Source: Piscinibacter gummiphilus
GTDB lineage: Bacteria > Pseudomonadota > Gammaproteobacteria > Burkholderiales > Burkholderiaceae_C
Direction of reading: 5' to 3'
Length of the DNA: 64,000 bases
Assembly (NCBI RefSeq): GCF_032681285.1
Contig: NZ_CP136336.1
Location: 3,831,001 to 3,895,000 of the forward strand
Translations under genes and position numbers: made by a program
Notes under the pieces: model-generated
The model's database searches: none
What the model saw: only the letters and a program-made list of their open reading frames with translations
Told to the model about the DNA's origin: nothing
In this document: one piece after another, positions 18,152 through 26,375 of the stretch
Layout: each line of letters begins with the position of its first letter
Numbering within the stretch: the first letter of the stretch is position 1

Positions 18152-21100
18152 TCACGCTTCGTCGATCACCACCACGTACTGCCCGGCCCGCACCGGCGAG
18201 CCGGGCTGTACGCGCACCTCGCGCACCGTGCCGGCCGAGGGCGACTGGAGCGAGATCTCCATCTTCATCGACTCCAGGATCGCAAGCACCTCGCCCGCGG
18301 CCACCTGCTGGCCCACGCTCACCTGCAGCTGCCACAGGTTGCCGGCGACGAAGCTCTCGACGCCGCACTGTCCGGGCTTCAGTGGCTGTTCGTCGCCTGC
18401 CGGCGCTGCCGCTTCGTCGCTCTCGAAATGCGCCTGGCCGGTGGCGATCCAGCGCTCGCGCTCGGCGTGGAAGGCGGCCTGCTGTTGCGCACGGAAGGCC
18501 GCGATGCCCTCGGCCTCGCTCGCGAGGAAGGCCTGGTAGTCGGCGAGCGCCAGCGTGGTGGGCTCGATGCGTAACGGGTAACGCCCGAGCGGGAAGTCGC
18601 GGCGGATGCGCAGCAGTTCCTCGGCCGAGACCGGGTAGAAGCGGATCTGGTCGAAGAAGCGCAGCAGCCAGGGCTTGCCCTCGAAGGCCGCGGTGTCGCG
18701 GTAGCGGTTCCACATCTGCAGCGTGCGGCCGACGAACTGGTAGCCGCCCGGCCCTTCCATGCCGTAGACGCAGAGATACGCACCGCCGATGCCCACCGAG
18801 TTCTCGGCCGTCCAGGTGCGCGCCGGGTTGTACTTCGTCGTGACGAGGCGGTGCCGCGGGTCCAGCGGCGTGGCGACCGGCGCGCCGAGGTACACGTCGC
18901 CCAGGCCCATCACCAGGTAGCTCGCGTTGAACACCGTGCGCTGCACTGCGTCGAGGTCGGGCAGGTCGTTGATGCGGCGGATGAACTCCAGGTTGCTCGG
19001 GCACCAGGGGGCGTCCTTGCGCACGGTGGTCATGTACTTCTGGATCGCGAGCTGGCAGGCGGGGTCGTCCCACGACAGCGGCAGGTGCACGATGCGCGAA
19101 GGCACCTGCAGGTCCTGCGAGGCGCACACACCGTCCCACAGGCCGGCGAGCGTTTGCAGCAGGCGCTCGAGCGGCAGCACGCCGGGCGCGTAGTGCACCT
19201 GCAGCGAGCGGATGCCCGGCGTCAGGTCGATCACACCGTCAAGCGCCTGCGCTTCGAGCGTGCGCATCAGCGCATGCGCGCGGAAGCGCAGCACGAGGTC
19301 GAGCTCGGGGTCGCCGATCTCCAGCAGCAGGTGGGTGTCACCGGCGAGGCGCGCGACGAGGCGTTTGTCGCCGCCGCCGAGGTCGAGCACGATGGGCGAG
19401 GCGAGCGGCGCGGGCCGCCACGGCACCGGCACCTCGGCCAGCGTGGCCACCTCGTCGTCGCGCGCCTGCGCGAGCCGCCGGGCGGTGGCGATGTCGACCG
19501 GCACGAAGCGCAGCTTGTCGCCTGCCTTCAGCTGCCCGAGCTGCCACAGGTCGGCCTCGATCACCGTCACCGGGCAGACGAAGCCGCCGAGGCTCGGCCC
19601 GTCGGGCCCGAGGATCACCGGCATGTCGCCGGTGAAGTCGACCGCGCCGATGGCGTAGGGGTTGTCGTGGATGTTGGACGGGTGCAGGCCCGCCTCGCCG
19701 CCACTGTCGCGCACCCACTCGGGCTTGGGGCCGATCAGGCGCACGCCGGTGCGGCTGGAGTTGAAGTGCACCTCCCACTCGGTGGCGAAGAAGGTGCCGA
19801 TGTAGGCCGGCGTGAAGTACTCGGGCGCGCCGTGCGGGCCGTAGACCACGCGCAGCTCGCGCACACGGCCGAGCGGCAGGCGTAACGCGGGCGGCAGGCT
19901 GGCGCCGGCGGAAGCGTCGGCCAGCGCCGTGAGGTGCAGCACGTCGCCCGCCCGCAGCGCACGGCCCACATGGCCGCCGAACTGCCCGAGCGTGAAGGTG
20001 CTCTTCGAGCCGAGGTAGTCGGGCACATCGATGCCGCCGCGCAGCCCGAGATAGCTGCGCGCCCCGGCGCCGGCGATGCTGCCCAGTCGCAACACCGCGC
20101 CGGCAGAAACGGAGAGCACGGTGTCCATCGGCTGCGGCTGGCCATCGAGCTCGATCGCGATCGCCGCGCCGGTGACGGCCACCACCGCTGCGGTGTTGAA
20201 GCGCAGCGTCGGCCCGTTCATCGTGATCTCGAGCCCGGCCGCATCGGCCGCGTTGCCGAGCAGGCGGTTGGCCAGGCGCAGCGCGCGGCTGTCCATCGGG
20301 CCCGAGGGCGGCACGCCCACCGCCCAGTAGCCCAGTCGGCCTGGGTGGTCCTGCACCGTGGTCTGCGTGCCGCCGGCCAGCACCTCGACGGTGTCGGCGC
20401 GGTAGGTGAGCTGCTCCAGGCAACGTGTCCACGGCGAGCCGCTCGCAAACGGCGCATCGGCGAGGATCTGCCGCAGGTAGCCGCGGTTGGTCTCCACGCC
20501 GTAGAGCCGCGTCTGGCCGAGCGCCACGTCCAGCGCCGCGCGGGCCTCGTCGCGCGTCGGCGCCCAGGTGATCAGCTTCGCGATCATCGGGTCGAAGAAA
20601 GGCGGGATCTCGCAGCCGGCCTCGACCCAGGTGTCAATGCGCAAGGCGCGGCCATCGGCCGCCGGGAACTGCACCTGCGTCAGCAGGCCGGGCGAAGGCT
20701 GGAAGTTGCGGCCCGGGTCGTCGGCGTACAGCCGCGCCTGGATCGCATGGCCGCGCGGTGAGAGGCCTTTCGCCAGCTCCTCGAGCGGCGGCAGGTCGCC
20801 GGCCGCCAGCTCGACCATCCAGCGAACGAGGTCCACGCCCCACACCTGCTCGGTCACGCCGTGCTCCACCTGCAGCCGCGTGTTGACTTCGAGGAAGTAG
20901 AAACGCTCGTCCTCGCTGTCGTAGACGAACTCCACCGTGCCGGCGCTGCGGTAGTTCACGGCTTTGCCGAGCTGGATCGCCGCGGCGCACAAGGCCTCGG
21001 CCATGCCGGCGGGCAGGTTGGGCGCGGGGGTTTCCTCCAGCACCTTCTGGTTGCGGCGCTGCACCGAGCAGTCGCGCACGCCGAGCGCGAGCACGCCGCC

Positions 21101-21751
21101 GTTCCCGTCGCCGAAGATCTGCACTTCGAGGTGGCGCGCCCGCTGGATGTACTTCTCGATGAAGACACCGGCATCGGCGAAGTTGCTCTGCCCGAGGTGC
21201 CTGACCGCATCGAAGGCATCGGCCAGCTCGCGTGCATCGCGGCACACGCGCATGCCGATGCCGCCGCCACCGGCGGTGCTCTTGAGCATCACCGGGTAGC
21301 CCACTTCCTCGCCCGCCTTCAGCGCATGCGCCACATCGTCGAGCAGGCCGGTGCCTTCGAGCATCGGCACGCCCTGCTCCTTCGCGATGGCGCGCGCGGT
21401 GTGCTTGAGGCCGAAGACACGCAGCTGCTCGGGCGTCGGCCCGACGAAGGCGATGCCGGCCGCTTCGCAGGCTTCGGCAAACGCAGCGTTTTCGGACAGG
21501 AAGCCGTAGCCCGGGTGGATGGCCTGCGCACCGCTCTCGCGTGCGGCGGCCAGGATCTTCTGCACCACGAGGTAGGTCTGCGCCGCCGGGCCGTCGCCCA
21601 GGCTCAGCGCCTGGTCGGCCCGCGCGATGTGCAGGCTCGCCGCATCGGCCTCGGAGAACACGGCCACGCCCTGCACGCCCAGCGTGCGCAAGGTGCGCAG
21701 GATGCGGCAGGCGATCGCCCCACGGTTGGCAATGAGCAGCTTGTCGAACAT
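18152..21751 (-). CDS. Biotin-dependent guanidine (urea) carboxylase
   Basis: A 1199-residue biotin enzyme, annotated historically as urea carboxylase. Order: biotin carboxylase (MFDKLLIANRGAIACRI, ATP-grasp STAGGGGIGMRV), a carboxyltransferase with KipI/KipA-like halves (GYWAVGVPPSGPMDS; GPDGPSLGGFVCPVT), and a C-terminal biotin carrier domain with the biotinylated lysine in ESMKME. Together with the guanidine-I riboswitch and the deiminase genes upstream, the substrate is most likely guanidine, carboxylated to carboxyguanidine. Asp705 (GAVDFTGD) sits where, as I recall, urea-specific enzymes have Asn. The start at 21751 is chosen because MFDKLLIANRG is the canonical N-terminus. It is the last gene of the operon; no atzF follows. 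Confidence 0.92.
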   Translation of the reverse strand: MFDKLLIANRGAIACRILRTLRTLGVQGVAVFSEADAASLHIARADQALSLGDGPAAQTYLVVQKILAAARESGAQAIHPGYGFLSENAAFAEACEAAGIAFVGPTPEQLRVFGLKHTARAIAKEQGVPMLEGTGLLDDVAHALKAGEEVGYPVMLKSTAGGGGIGMRVCRDARELADAFDAVRHLGQSNFADAGVFIEKYIQRARHLEVQIFGDGNGGVLALGVRDCSVQRRNQKVLEETPAPNLPAGMAEALCAAAIQLGKAVNYRSAGTVEFVYDSEDERFYFLEVNTRLQVEHGVTEQVWGVDLVRWMVELAAGDLPPLEELAKGLSPRGHAIQARLYADDPGRNFQPSPGLLTQVQFPAADGRALRIDTWVEAGCEIPPFFDPMIAKLITWAPTRDEARAALDVALGQTRLYGVETNRGYLRQILADAPFASGSPWTRCLEQLTYRADTVEVLAGGTQTTVQDHPGRLGYWAVGVPPSGPMDSRALRLANRLLGNAADAAGLEITMNGPTLRFNTAAVVAVTGAAIAIELDGQPQPMDTVLSVSAGAVLRLGSIAGAGARSYLGLRGGIDVPDYLGSKSTFTLGQFGGHVGRALRAGDVLHLTALADASAGASLPPALRLPLGRVRELRVVYGPHGAPEYFTPAYIGTFFATEWEVHFNSSRTGVRLIGPKPEWVRDSGGEAGLHPSNIHDNPYAIGAVDFTGDMPVILGPDGPSLGGFVCPVTVIEADLWQLGQLKAGDKLRFVPVDIATARRLAQARDDEVATLAEVPVPWRPAPLASPIVLDLGGGDKRLVARLAGDTHLLLEIGDPELDLVLRFRAHALMRTLEAQALDGVIDLTPGIRSLQVHYAPGVLPLERLLQTLAGLWDGVCASQDLQVPSRIVHLPLSWDDPACQLAIQKYMTTVRKDAPWCPSNLEFIRRINDLPDLDAVQRTVFNASYLVMGLGDVYLGAPVATPLDPRHRLVTTKYNPARTWTAENSVGIGGAYLCVYGMEGPGGYQFVGRTLQMWNRYRDTAAFEGKPWLLRFFDQIRFYPVSAEELLRIRRDFPLGRYPLRIEPTTLALADYQAFLASEAEGIAAFRAQQQAAFHAERERWIATGQAHFESDEAAAPAGDEQPLKPGQCGVESFVAGNLWQLQVSVGQQVAAGEVLAILESMKMEISLQSPSAGTVREVRVQPGSPVRAGQYVVVIDEA

Positions 21752-21841
21752 TCGAGCGTCCTTCGGTCTTCGGTGCGGGCCGTCCCGCGATGAAGTGCGC
21801 ACCGCGGTCGTCCGCGGCGCGGGCGCTTCGGGCGCCGAGGG

Positions 21842-21937
21842 TCAGCGCTTGCGCGTGGGGCCGTACAGGCCGGCGCGTGTCTTCATGAAGCCGAAGAGCG
21901 CGGCGAGCAGCCGTCGGCACAGGGGCGTCAGTTCCAT
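21842..21937 (-). CDS. Putative 31-residue basic microprotein in the guanidine operon
   Basis: An unlisted short frame starting [19 protein letters not shown] and ending GLYGPTRKR. Its ATG lies inside the last codons of the deiminase gene upstream (10-base overlap), which is typical of translational coupling. The product is an amphipathic or weakly hydrophobic helix with a basic tail. The 90 bases between it and the carboxylase start contain no other frame. I do not recognise the family; it could be a leader peptide, a small subunit, or non-coding spacer. Confidence 0.45.
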   Translation of the reverse strand: MELTPLCRRLLAALFGFMKTRAGLYGPTRKR

Positions 21938-22566
21938 ACCAGCACCTCCGCGGGGGTGGGGTTCCAGCCGTTGCAGGGGTTGTTGAGCTGCGGGCAGTTG
22001 GAGATGAGCACGATCACGTCGCGCTCGGCGCGCAGCTCGACGTACTTGCCGGGGGCCGAGATGCCGTCTTCAAAGGTGAGGCCACCTACGGGCGTCACCG
22101 GCACGTTCATGAAGAAGTTGATGTTCGCGGCGATGTCGCGCTTGTTCATGCGGCCGTCGCGCAGGCAGGCGCAGAGGAAGTTGTCGCGGCAGCTGTGCAT
22201 GTAGCGCTTGCCGAGCGCGTAGCGCACGGTGTTGCTCTCCTGCGCGCAGGCGCCGCCCAGGGTGTCGTGGCGGCCGCAGGTGTCGGCCACGATGGTGAGC
22301 AGCGGATTGCCGAGGTTGGAATACAGCACCGTGCCGGTGGTGAGGTAGACCTTGTTCTGGCGGCGCATGGTGCGCTGCGCGTCGTAGCGCTCGCGCGGGT
22401 TGGCAGCGCTGTAGAAGAGCGTGTCGACGGCCTGGTTGCCTTCGAGGTCGAGCAGGCGCAGGGTCTGGCCGGCCTTCACTTCGAAGAGATAGGGCTCGCC
22501 GGCGGGGATCACGTGGCGGAAGACGGCTTCGTCGGCGCGCAGCTCGCTGGTGGTGATGACAGTCAT
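21928..22566 (-). CDS. Carboxyguanidine deiminase subunit (urea amidolyase-associated protein 2)
   Basis: A 212-residue DUF1989-family protein of the UAAP2 subgroup, with the diagnostic C-terminal [16 protein letters not shown] and the internal [14 protein letters not shown]. From published work on this pair (CgdAB), the two proteins together deiminate carboxyguanidine to allophanate and ammonia. The family members share conserved Cys, His and Asp residues, consistent with metal binding. It starts 10 bases after the partner subunit gene, and its stop codon overlaps the small frame downstream. Which of the names cgdA or cgdB applies is not decided here. Confidence 0.9.
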   Translation of the reverse strand: MTVITTSELRADEAVFRHVIPAGEPYLFEVKAGQTLRLLDLEGNQAVDTLFYSAANPRERYDAQRTMRRQNKVYLTTGTVLYSNLGNPLLTIVADTCGRHDTLGGACAQESNTVRYALGKRYMHSCRDNFLCACLRDGRMNKRDIAANINFFMNVPVTPVGGLTFEDGISAPGKYVELRAERDVIVLISNCPQLNNPCNGWNPTPAEVLVWN

Positions 22567-22576
22567 GGCGGGCTCC

Positions 22577-23311
22577 TCAGAGGTGGAAGCGCTCGGTGTT
22601 GTGGAAGGCGCGCTCGTTCTCCGGGCGCGAGCTGCGGCAGGCGAGGCTCAGGCCTTCGCTGTGCGCCTCGCCCCAGGTGAGGTGCACCGGGCGCGGCGCG
22701 TACTCGGGGCTCGGGTCCATCGGGTGCTGCAGGGCGGTGAGCACGACCAGCGTGTCCATCGGCGCGTAGAGCTCCACATGGTCGCCGGGCTTCGAGTGGC
22801 CGGGCACGAAGTGGAAGGCGCCCGCCTCGTCGACCGTGACCTTGCTGAAGAGGTTGACGACCATCAGCAGGTCTTGCAGGTCGAGGTTCCACTTGCCCAT
22901 CTCGACGAGCAGGTTGTCGTGGCCGTTGCGGAAGAAGTCGTTGCGCAGCTCCTGGTAGCGGCCGCTGCCGTATTTCTCGCGCACCTCGTCGGCGTTGAGC
23001 ACGCCGCCGAAGGGGTCGTGCCAGCCGCAGCTGTCGGCGGTGATGGCGGCCAGCACGCGGCCCATGTCGGAGTAGAGGCAGTGCCCGGCGGTGAGCTTGG
23101 CGGTGTGCTGGCCCTTGAGCGTGTCGGGCAGGTTGAGGCGCTCGCTTGGCTGGTGCGCGTTGAGCAGCATCAGGCTCACGTTGGCGCCGCCGTCGACATC
23201 GGTGAGACGCAGCACCTGGCCGCGCTTCAGGATGAACGAGGTGTGGCCGCCGCCAGGGACGGTCTCTTCATACAGCGTGGCGCGGATCGCCAGCGATTCG
23301 GTTGTCGTCAT
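22577..23311 (-). CDS. Carboxyguanidine deiminase subunit (urea amidolyase-associated protein 1)
   Basis: A 244-residue DUF1989-family protein of the UAAP1 subgroup: [19 protein letters not shown] near the start, [12 protein letters not shown] in the middle and [18 protein letters not shown] near the end. It pairs with the downstream UAAP2 protein to form the carboxyguanidine deiminase. The ATG at 23311 overlaps the stop of the ABC ATPase gene (ATGA), and the longer upstream frame is only read-through of that gene. Cytoplasmic. Confidence 0.9.
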   Translation of the reverse strand: MTTTESLAIRATLYEETVPGGGHTSFILKRGQVLRLTDVDGGANVSLMLLNAHQPSERLNLPDTLKGQHTAKLTAGHCLYSDMGRVLAAITADSCGWHDPFGGVLNADEVREKYGSGRYQELRNDFFRNGHDNLLVEMGKWNLDLQDLLMVVNLFSKVTVDEAGAFHFVPGHSKPGDHVELYAPMDTLVVLTALQHPMDPSPEYAPRPVHLTWGEAHSEGLSLACRSSRPENERAFHNTERFHL

Positions 23312-24120
23312 AGAGGCTCCATCGAAGACGCCAGGGGCTGCGGTGTGCCTTTCGGCAGCAGCGATGCGATCGGCTGGCCGGACGCGAGCCGCCCCTGGTT
23401 GAGCGGGATGTCGTAGGTGATGCGCGCGCCATAGGCCTGCGGGGCCTGCGGGTCGATGCGCACCTTGTCGAACACGAGCAGGCGCGTGCCGAGGTTGAAG
23501 CCTTCGGAGAGGTCGTGCGTGACCATGAAGACCGTGAGCCGCGTCTCGCGCCACAGCTCCAGCAACAGCGCGTGCATGTCCTTGCGGATGCCGGGGTCGA
23601 GCGCGCCGAAGGGCTCGTCGAGCAGCAGCACGCTCGGCCGCGTGATCAGCGCCTGCGCGATCGCGAGGCGCTGCTGCATGCCACCCGAAAGCTGGCTCGG
23701 GTACTTGTGCAGTGCATGGCCGAGGCCCACACGCTCCAGCAGGCGCGCCGCCTGGTCGCGCGCGGCCTGCTTGCGCTTGCCGAAGAGGCGGCCGAGCAGC
23801 GGCGCCTGGGTCAGCTCCAGGCCGATCGCCACGTTGTCGAGCACACTCAGGTGCGGCAGCACCGAGTAGCGCTGGAAGACCACGCCACGGCTCGCATCGG
23901 GCTCGCTGCGCAGAGGTGCACCACGCAATAGCAGCTCGCCCCTGGTCGGCCGCTCCTGGCCCAGCAGCAGGCGCAGGAAGGTCGACTTGCCGCAGCCCGA
24001 AGCGCCCACCAGCGTGCAGAACTCGCCCTCCTCCACCGTGAGGTTCAGGCGCTCCAGCACCACGTGGCCGTCGTAGGCCTGCCAGACGTTGCGGATCTGC
24101 AAGTACGGCGCGGCGCTCAT
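23308..24120 (-). CDS. ABC transporter ATP-binding protein, guanidine operon
   Basis: A 270-residue NitT/TauT-type ATPase with Walker A GASGCGKST, Q-loop region VVFQRYSVLPHL, signature LSGGMQQRLAIAQ, Walker B VLLLDEPFGALD and switch MVTHDLSE. The C-terminal tail (YDIPLNQGRLASG) is typical of the transporters found beside urea/guanidine carboxylases. The start at 24120 overlaps the permease stop and the stop overlaps UAAP1. It energises import of the ligand bound by the periplasmic protein encoded upstream, presumably guanidinium. Confidence 0.9.
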   Translation of the reverse strand: MSAAPYLQIRNVWQAYDGHVVLERLNLTVEEGEFCTLVGASGCGKSTFLRLLLGQERPTRGELLLRGAPLRSEPDASRGVVFQRYSVLPHLSVLDNVAIGLELTQAPLLGRLFGKRKQAARDQAARLLERVGLGHALHKYPSQLSGGMQQRLAIAQALITRPSVLLLDEPFGALDPGIRKDMHALLLELWRETRLTVFMVTHDLSEGFNLGTRLLVFDKVRIDPQAPQAYGARITYDIPLNQGRLASGQPIASLLPKGTPQPLASSMEPL

Positions 24121-24932
24121 GGCTTCTCCCCCACTGACCACGGGAAGCACCACTGGTTGAGCCGGCGCAGCAGGTGGTCGCTGGCCCAGGCGAGCAGCGT
24201 GATCCACACCACGTAGGGCAGGATCACGTCCATCGCCATGTAGCGGCGCACGAGGAAGATGCGGTAGCCCAGGCCGCTGGTCGCCGAGATCGCCTCGGCG
24301 CAGATCAGGAAGAGCCAGGCCGAACCGAGCATCAGCCGCAGCGACACCAAGAGGCGCGACAGCAGCTGCGGCAGCACCACCCGCAGCACCAGCGTCCAGC
24401 TGTTGGCGCCCAGCGTCTGCGCCTTCACCAGCACCTCGCGCGGGATCTCTCGGGCACGCTGCTCCAGGTCGCGCGCCAGCACCGGCGTGATGCCGATGAC
24501 GATCAGCATCACCTTCGACAACTCGTCCAACCCGAAGACGATGAAGAGGATGGGCAGGATCGCCACCGGCGGCACCATCGACAGCAGCGTGAGCAGCGGC
24601 GAGAGCGGCGCGCGCAGCAGCGGGAAGGTGCCCGCCGCGATGCCCAGGCACAGCCCGGCGAGCGCCGCGATGCCGAGGCCCAGGCCCAGCCGCACGAGGC
24701 TCGCCGCGGTGTCGGCCCACAGCAGGTAATCGCCGGTGCGCTCGTCCTGCGTGAAGGCCATGCGGTCGATGGCCTCCACCATCTGCGCGGCGCTGGGCAG
24801 CAGCTTGTCCTCGGGGTTGTCGGCCAGGCGCAGGGCCGAGCCCGTCGCATACGCCGCGAGGAGCAGGATCAGCGGCAGCAGCGCGAGCAGCCACCGGCCG
24901 CCGTGCCCGGGTTGGCGGTTGACGAAGCGCAT
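24117..24932 (-). CDS. ABC transporter permease, guanidine operon
   Basis: A 271-residue inner-membrane permease with about six helices, starting MRFVNRQPGHGGRWLLALL. The cytoplasmic EAA-type loop is visible as EVLVKAQTLGANSWTLVLRV. A periplasmic loop after the first helix is long, as in other NitT/TauT permeases. It lies 17 bases downstream of the binding protein gene and overlaps the ATPase gene, so the three are one transport cassette. Confidence 0.9.
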   Translation of the reverse strand: MRFVNRQPGHGGRWLLALLPLILLLAAYATGSALRLADNPEDKLLPSAAQMVEAIDRMAFTQDERTGDYLLWADTAASLVRLGLGLGIAALAGLCLGIAAGTFPLLRAPLSPLLTLLSMVPPVAILPILFIVFGLDELSKVMLIVIGITPVLARDLEQRAREIPREVLVKAQTLGANSWTLVLRVVLPQLLSRLLVSLRLMLGSAWLFLICAEAISATSGLGYRIFLVRRYMAMDVILPYVVWITLLAWASDHLLRRLNQWCFPWSVGEKP

Positions 24933-24949
24933 CTCGGTCGGCCCTGGGC

Positions 24950-26008
24950 TCAGAGCTTGCCGTCGGCGGCGAGGCGCAGGTAGGTGTCGTCGAAACGCAG
25001 CTTGGTGTTCTTCGCGTTGCCGTTGACCGCGCCGCCCGGGAAGGCCACGCCGATCGCATCGGCGCTCTTCGCGTTGTCGCCCAGCAGCTTCTTTTCGAAC
25101 GAGAACTTCGAGACACGCTTCATCGTCTCGGCGAGCTTCGGCGAGGTGACGAAGCTGACGGCCTCAGCCGGCGTGAACATCAGCGCGGTGGTCTTCAACT
25201 GCGACTTGTAGTCGTCGAGCGTGGTGCCCGAGGCCTTGGCCATGTGCGTGAGCGCGGGCACGTTGCCGGCCTTCATCAGCGCCATCACCTCGAACCAGGC
25301 GCCGGTGAGGGCCTTGCCGAGCGCGGGGTTGTCTTTCAGCGTGGCGGTGTTGACCACCATCAGGTCGATGATCTCGCCCGGCACCTGGCTGGAGTCGAAC
25401 ACCTTGACCGCGCCCGGCGTGGCAGCGACGGTGGCGAGCTGCGGGTTCCAGGTGACGGCGGCGGTGACCTTGGGCGTGGCGAAGGCGCCGGCGATGTCGG
25501 CGTCCGAGGTGTTCACCACCTTCACGTCACGCTCGCGCAGGCCGGCCTGGTCGAGGCCACGGGCCAGCAGGTAGTGCGAGACCGAGAACTGCACCAGGTG
25601 CACGTTCTGGCCCTTCAGGTCCTTGAGCGTCTTGCCCTTGCCCTTCAGCACGATGCCGTCGTTGCCGTTGGAGTAGCTGCCCGGGATCAGCGCGGTGCTG
25701 TCGACGCCGCCGGCCGCGGGGATGGTCAGCGCATCCATGTTGGTCATGGTGCAGCCGTCGAACTGGCCCGCGGTGTACTGGTTGATCGACTCGACGTAGT
25801 CGTTGATCTGCGTGACCTTGATGTTGATGCCGTACTTCTTGGCCCACTTGTCGACGATGCCTTGCGCACCGGCGTATTCCCACGGCATCCAGCCGGCGTA
25901 GATGGTCCAGCAGACGTTGAACTGGGTCTTGGGGGCGGCGTGTGCGCCCGGGCTGATCAGGCCGGCGAGGCCGAGGACGAGAGCACTCAGAAGTTGGCGC
26001 GAGAACAT
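24950..26008 (-). CDS. Periplasmic binding protein of the guanidine-operon ABC importer
   Basis: A 352-residue protein starting MFSRQLLSALVLGLAGL, with a signal peptide probably cut after AHA. The mature protein begins TQFNVCWTIYAGWMPWEY, characteristic of the binding proteins found in urea carboxylase regions. It then shows the two-lobed NitT/TauT pattern (DGCTMTNMDALTIPAAGG, VTWNPQLATV). The ATG at 26008 is preceded by GGAG at 7 bases, better than the in-frame ATG at 26053, which would also lie inside the riboswitch hairpin. It is the first gene after the guanidine-I riboswitch; guanidinium is the expected ligand. Confidence 0.9.
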   Translation of the reverse strand: MFSRQLLSALVLGLAGLISPGAHAAPKTQFNVCWTIYAGWMPWEYAGAQGIVDKWAKKYGINIKVTQINDYVESINQYTAGQFDGCTMTNMDALTIPAAGGVDSTALIPGSYSNGNDGIVLKGKGKTLKDLKGQNVHLVQFSVSHYLLARGLDQAGLRERDVKVVNTSDADIAGAFATPKVTAAVTWNPQLATVAATPGAVKVFDSSQVPGEIIDLMVVNTATLKDNPALGKALTGAWFEVMALMKAGNVPALTHMAKASGTTLDDYKSQLKTTALMFTPAEAVSFVTSPKLAETMKRVSKFSFEKKLLGDNAKSADAIGVAFPGGAVNGNAKNTKLRFDDTYLRLAADGKL

Positions 26009-26039
26009 GACGACACTCCGGTTGGGTTGGACGGACGGC

Positions 26040-26076
26040 GGGAGCAGCGTCACACCACCACTGGTGTTGCTCTCCC
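26040..26076 (-). promoter_or_regulatory. Possible expression-platform hairpin of the riboswitch
   Basis: Read on the minus strand, GGG-AGCA pairs with TGCT-CCC around an inner ACACCA / TGGTGT stem with a GTGG loop. The 5' arm re-uses the conserved GGGAGA end of the aptamer, so hairpin and aptamer should be mutually exclusive. No U-run follows, so control may be translational or Rho-dependent rather than by a simple terminator. This is inference. Confidence 0.5.
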
Positions 26077-26178
26077 GGGCTTTTGTCCCGCCGTGTAACC
26101 CCGATCGAGGTCGCCAGCTCTCGGACCAGTCACCCGCGTTGTCGTGAGATCGCGCGGGCCGGAACCCTAGCCAGCCAT
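26070..26178 (-). promoter_or_regulatory. Guanidine-I riboswitch (ykkC/yxkD aptamer)
   Basis: On the minus strand the region contains, in the right order and spacing, the conserved blocks of the guanidine-I aptamer: CTAGGGTTCC (26170-26161), GGTCCGAGAG (about 26128-26119), ACACGGCGGGACAAAAGCCC (26096-26077) and GGGAGA. These match the ykkC consensus as known to me. It lies about 60 bases upstream of the binding protein gene and should turn on the operon when guanidinium is bound. Its presence is the main reason to read the operon as guanidine rather than urea metabolism. Confidence 0.93.
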
Positions 26179-26375
26179 TTAAGGTACTGCAGCATGCAGC
26201 TGCTCCCAGGCCAGAGCGTTAGCAATACCCATACCCGGGCGCAGCACGACGCCCCGCGGGCTGTGACGCACCCTTTCGCACCAACATCGGGCTCCGTGGC
26301 TTCGCATGCGCGCCGTTCAGGTGCAGCGCCGCCGCTCGGGCACGGGCTGCTCGCACCTCGTGCACACTGCGCCGC

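Noticed and set aside
23312..23554. N-terminal extension of UAAP1 to 325 residues
   Set aside because: The extra residues are a different-frame read of the ABC ATPase gene; the ATG at 23311 has an ATGA overlap and the family N-terminus.
24117..25116. 602-residue ABC fusion of permease and ATPase
   Set aside because: The first half is out-of-frame with the permease; two genes with an ATGA overlap explain the region.
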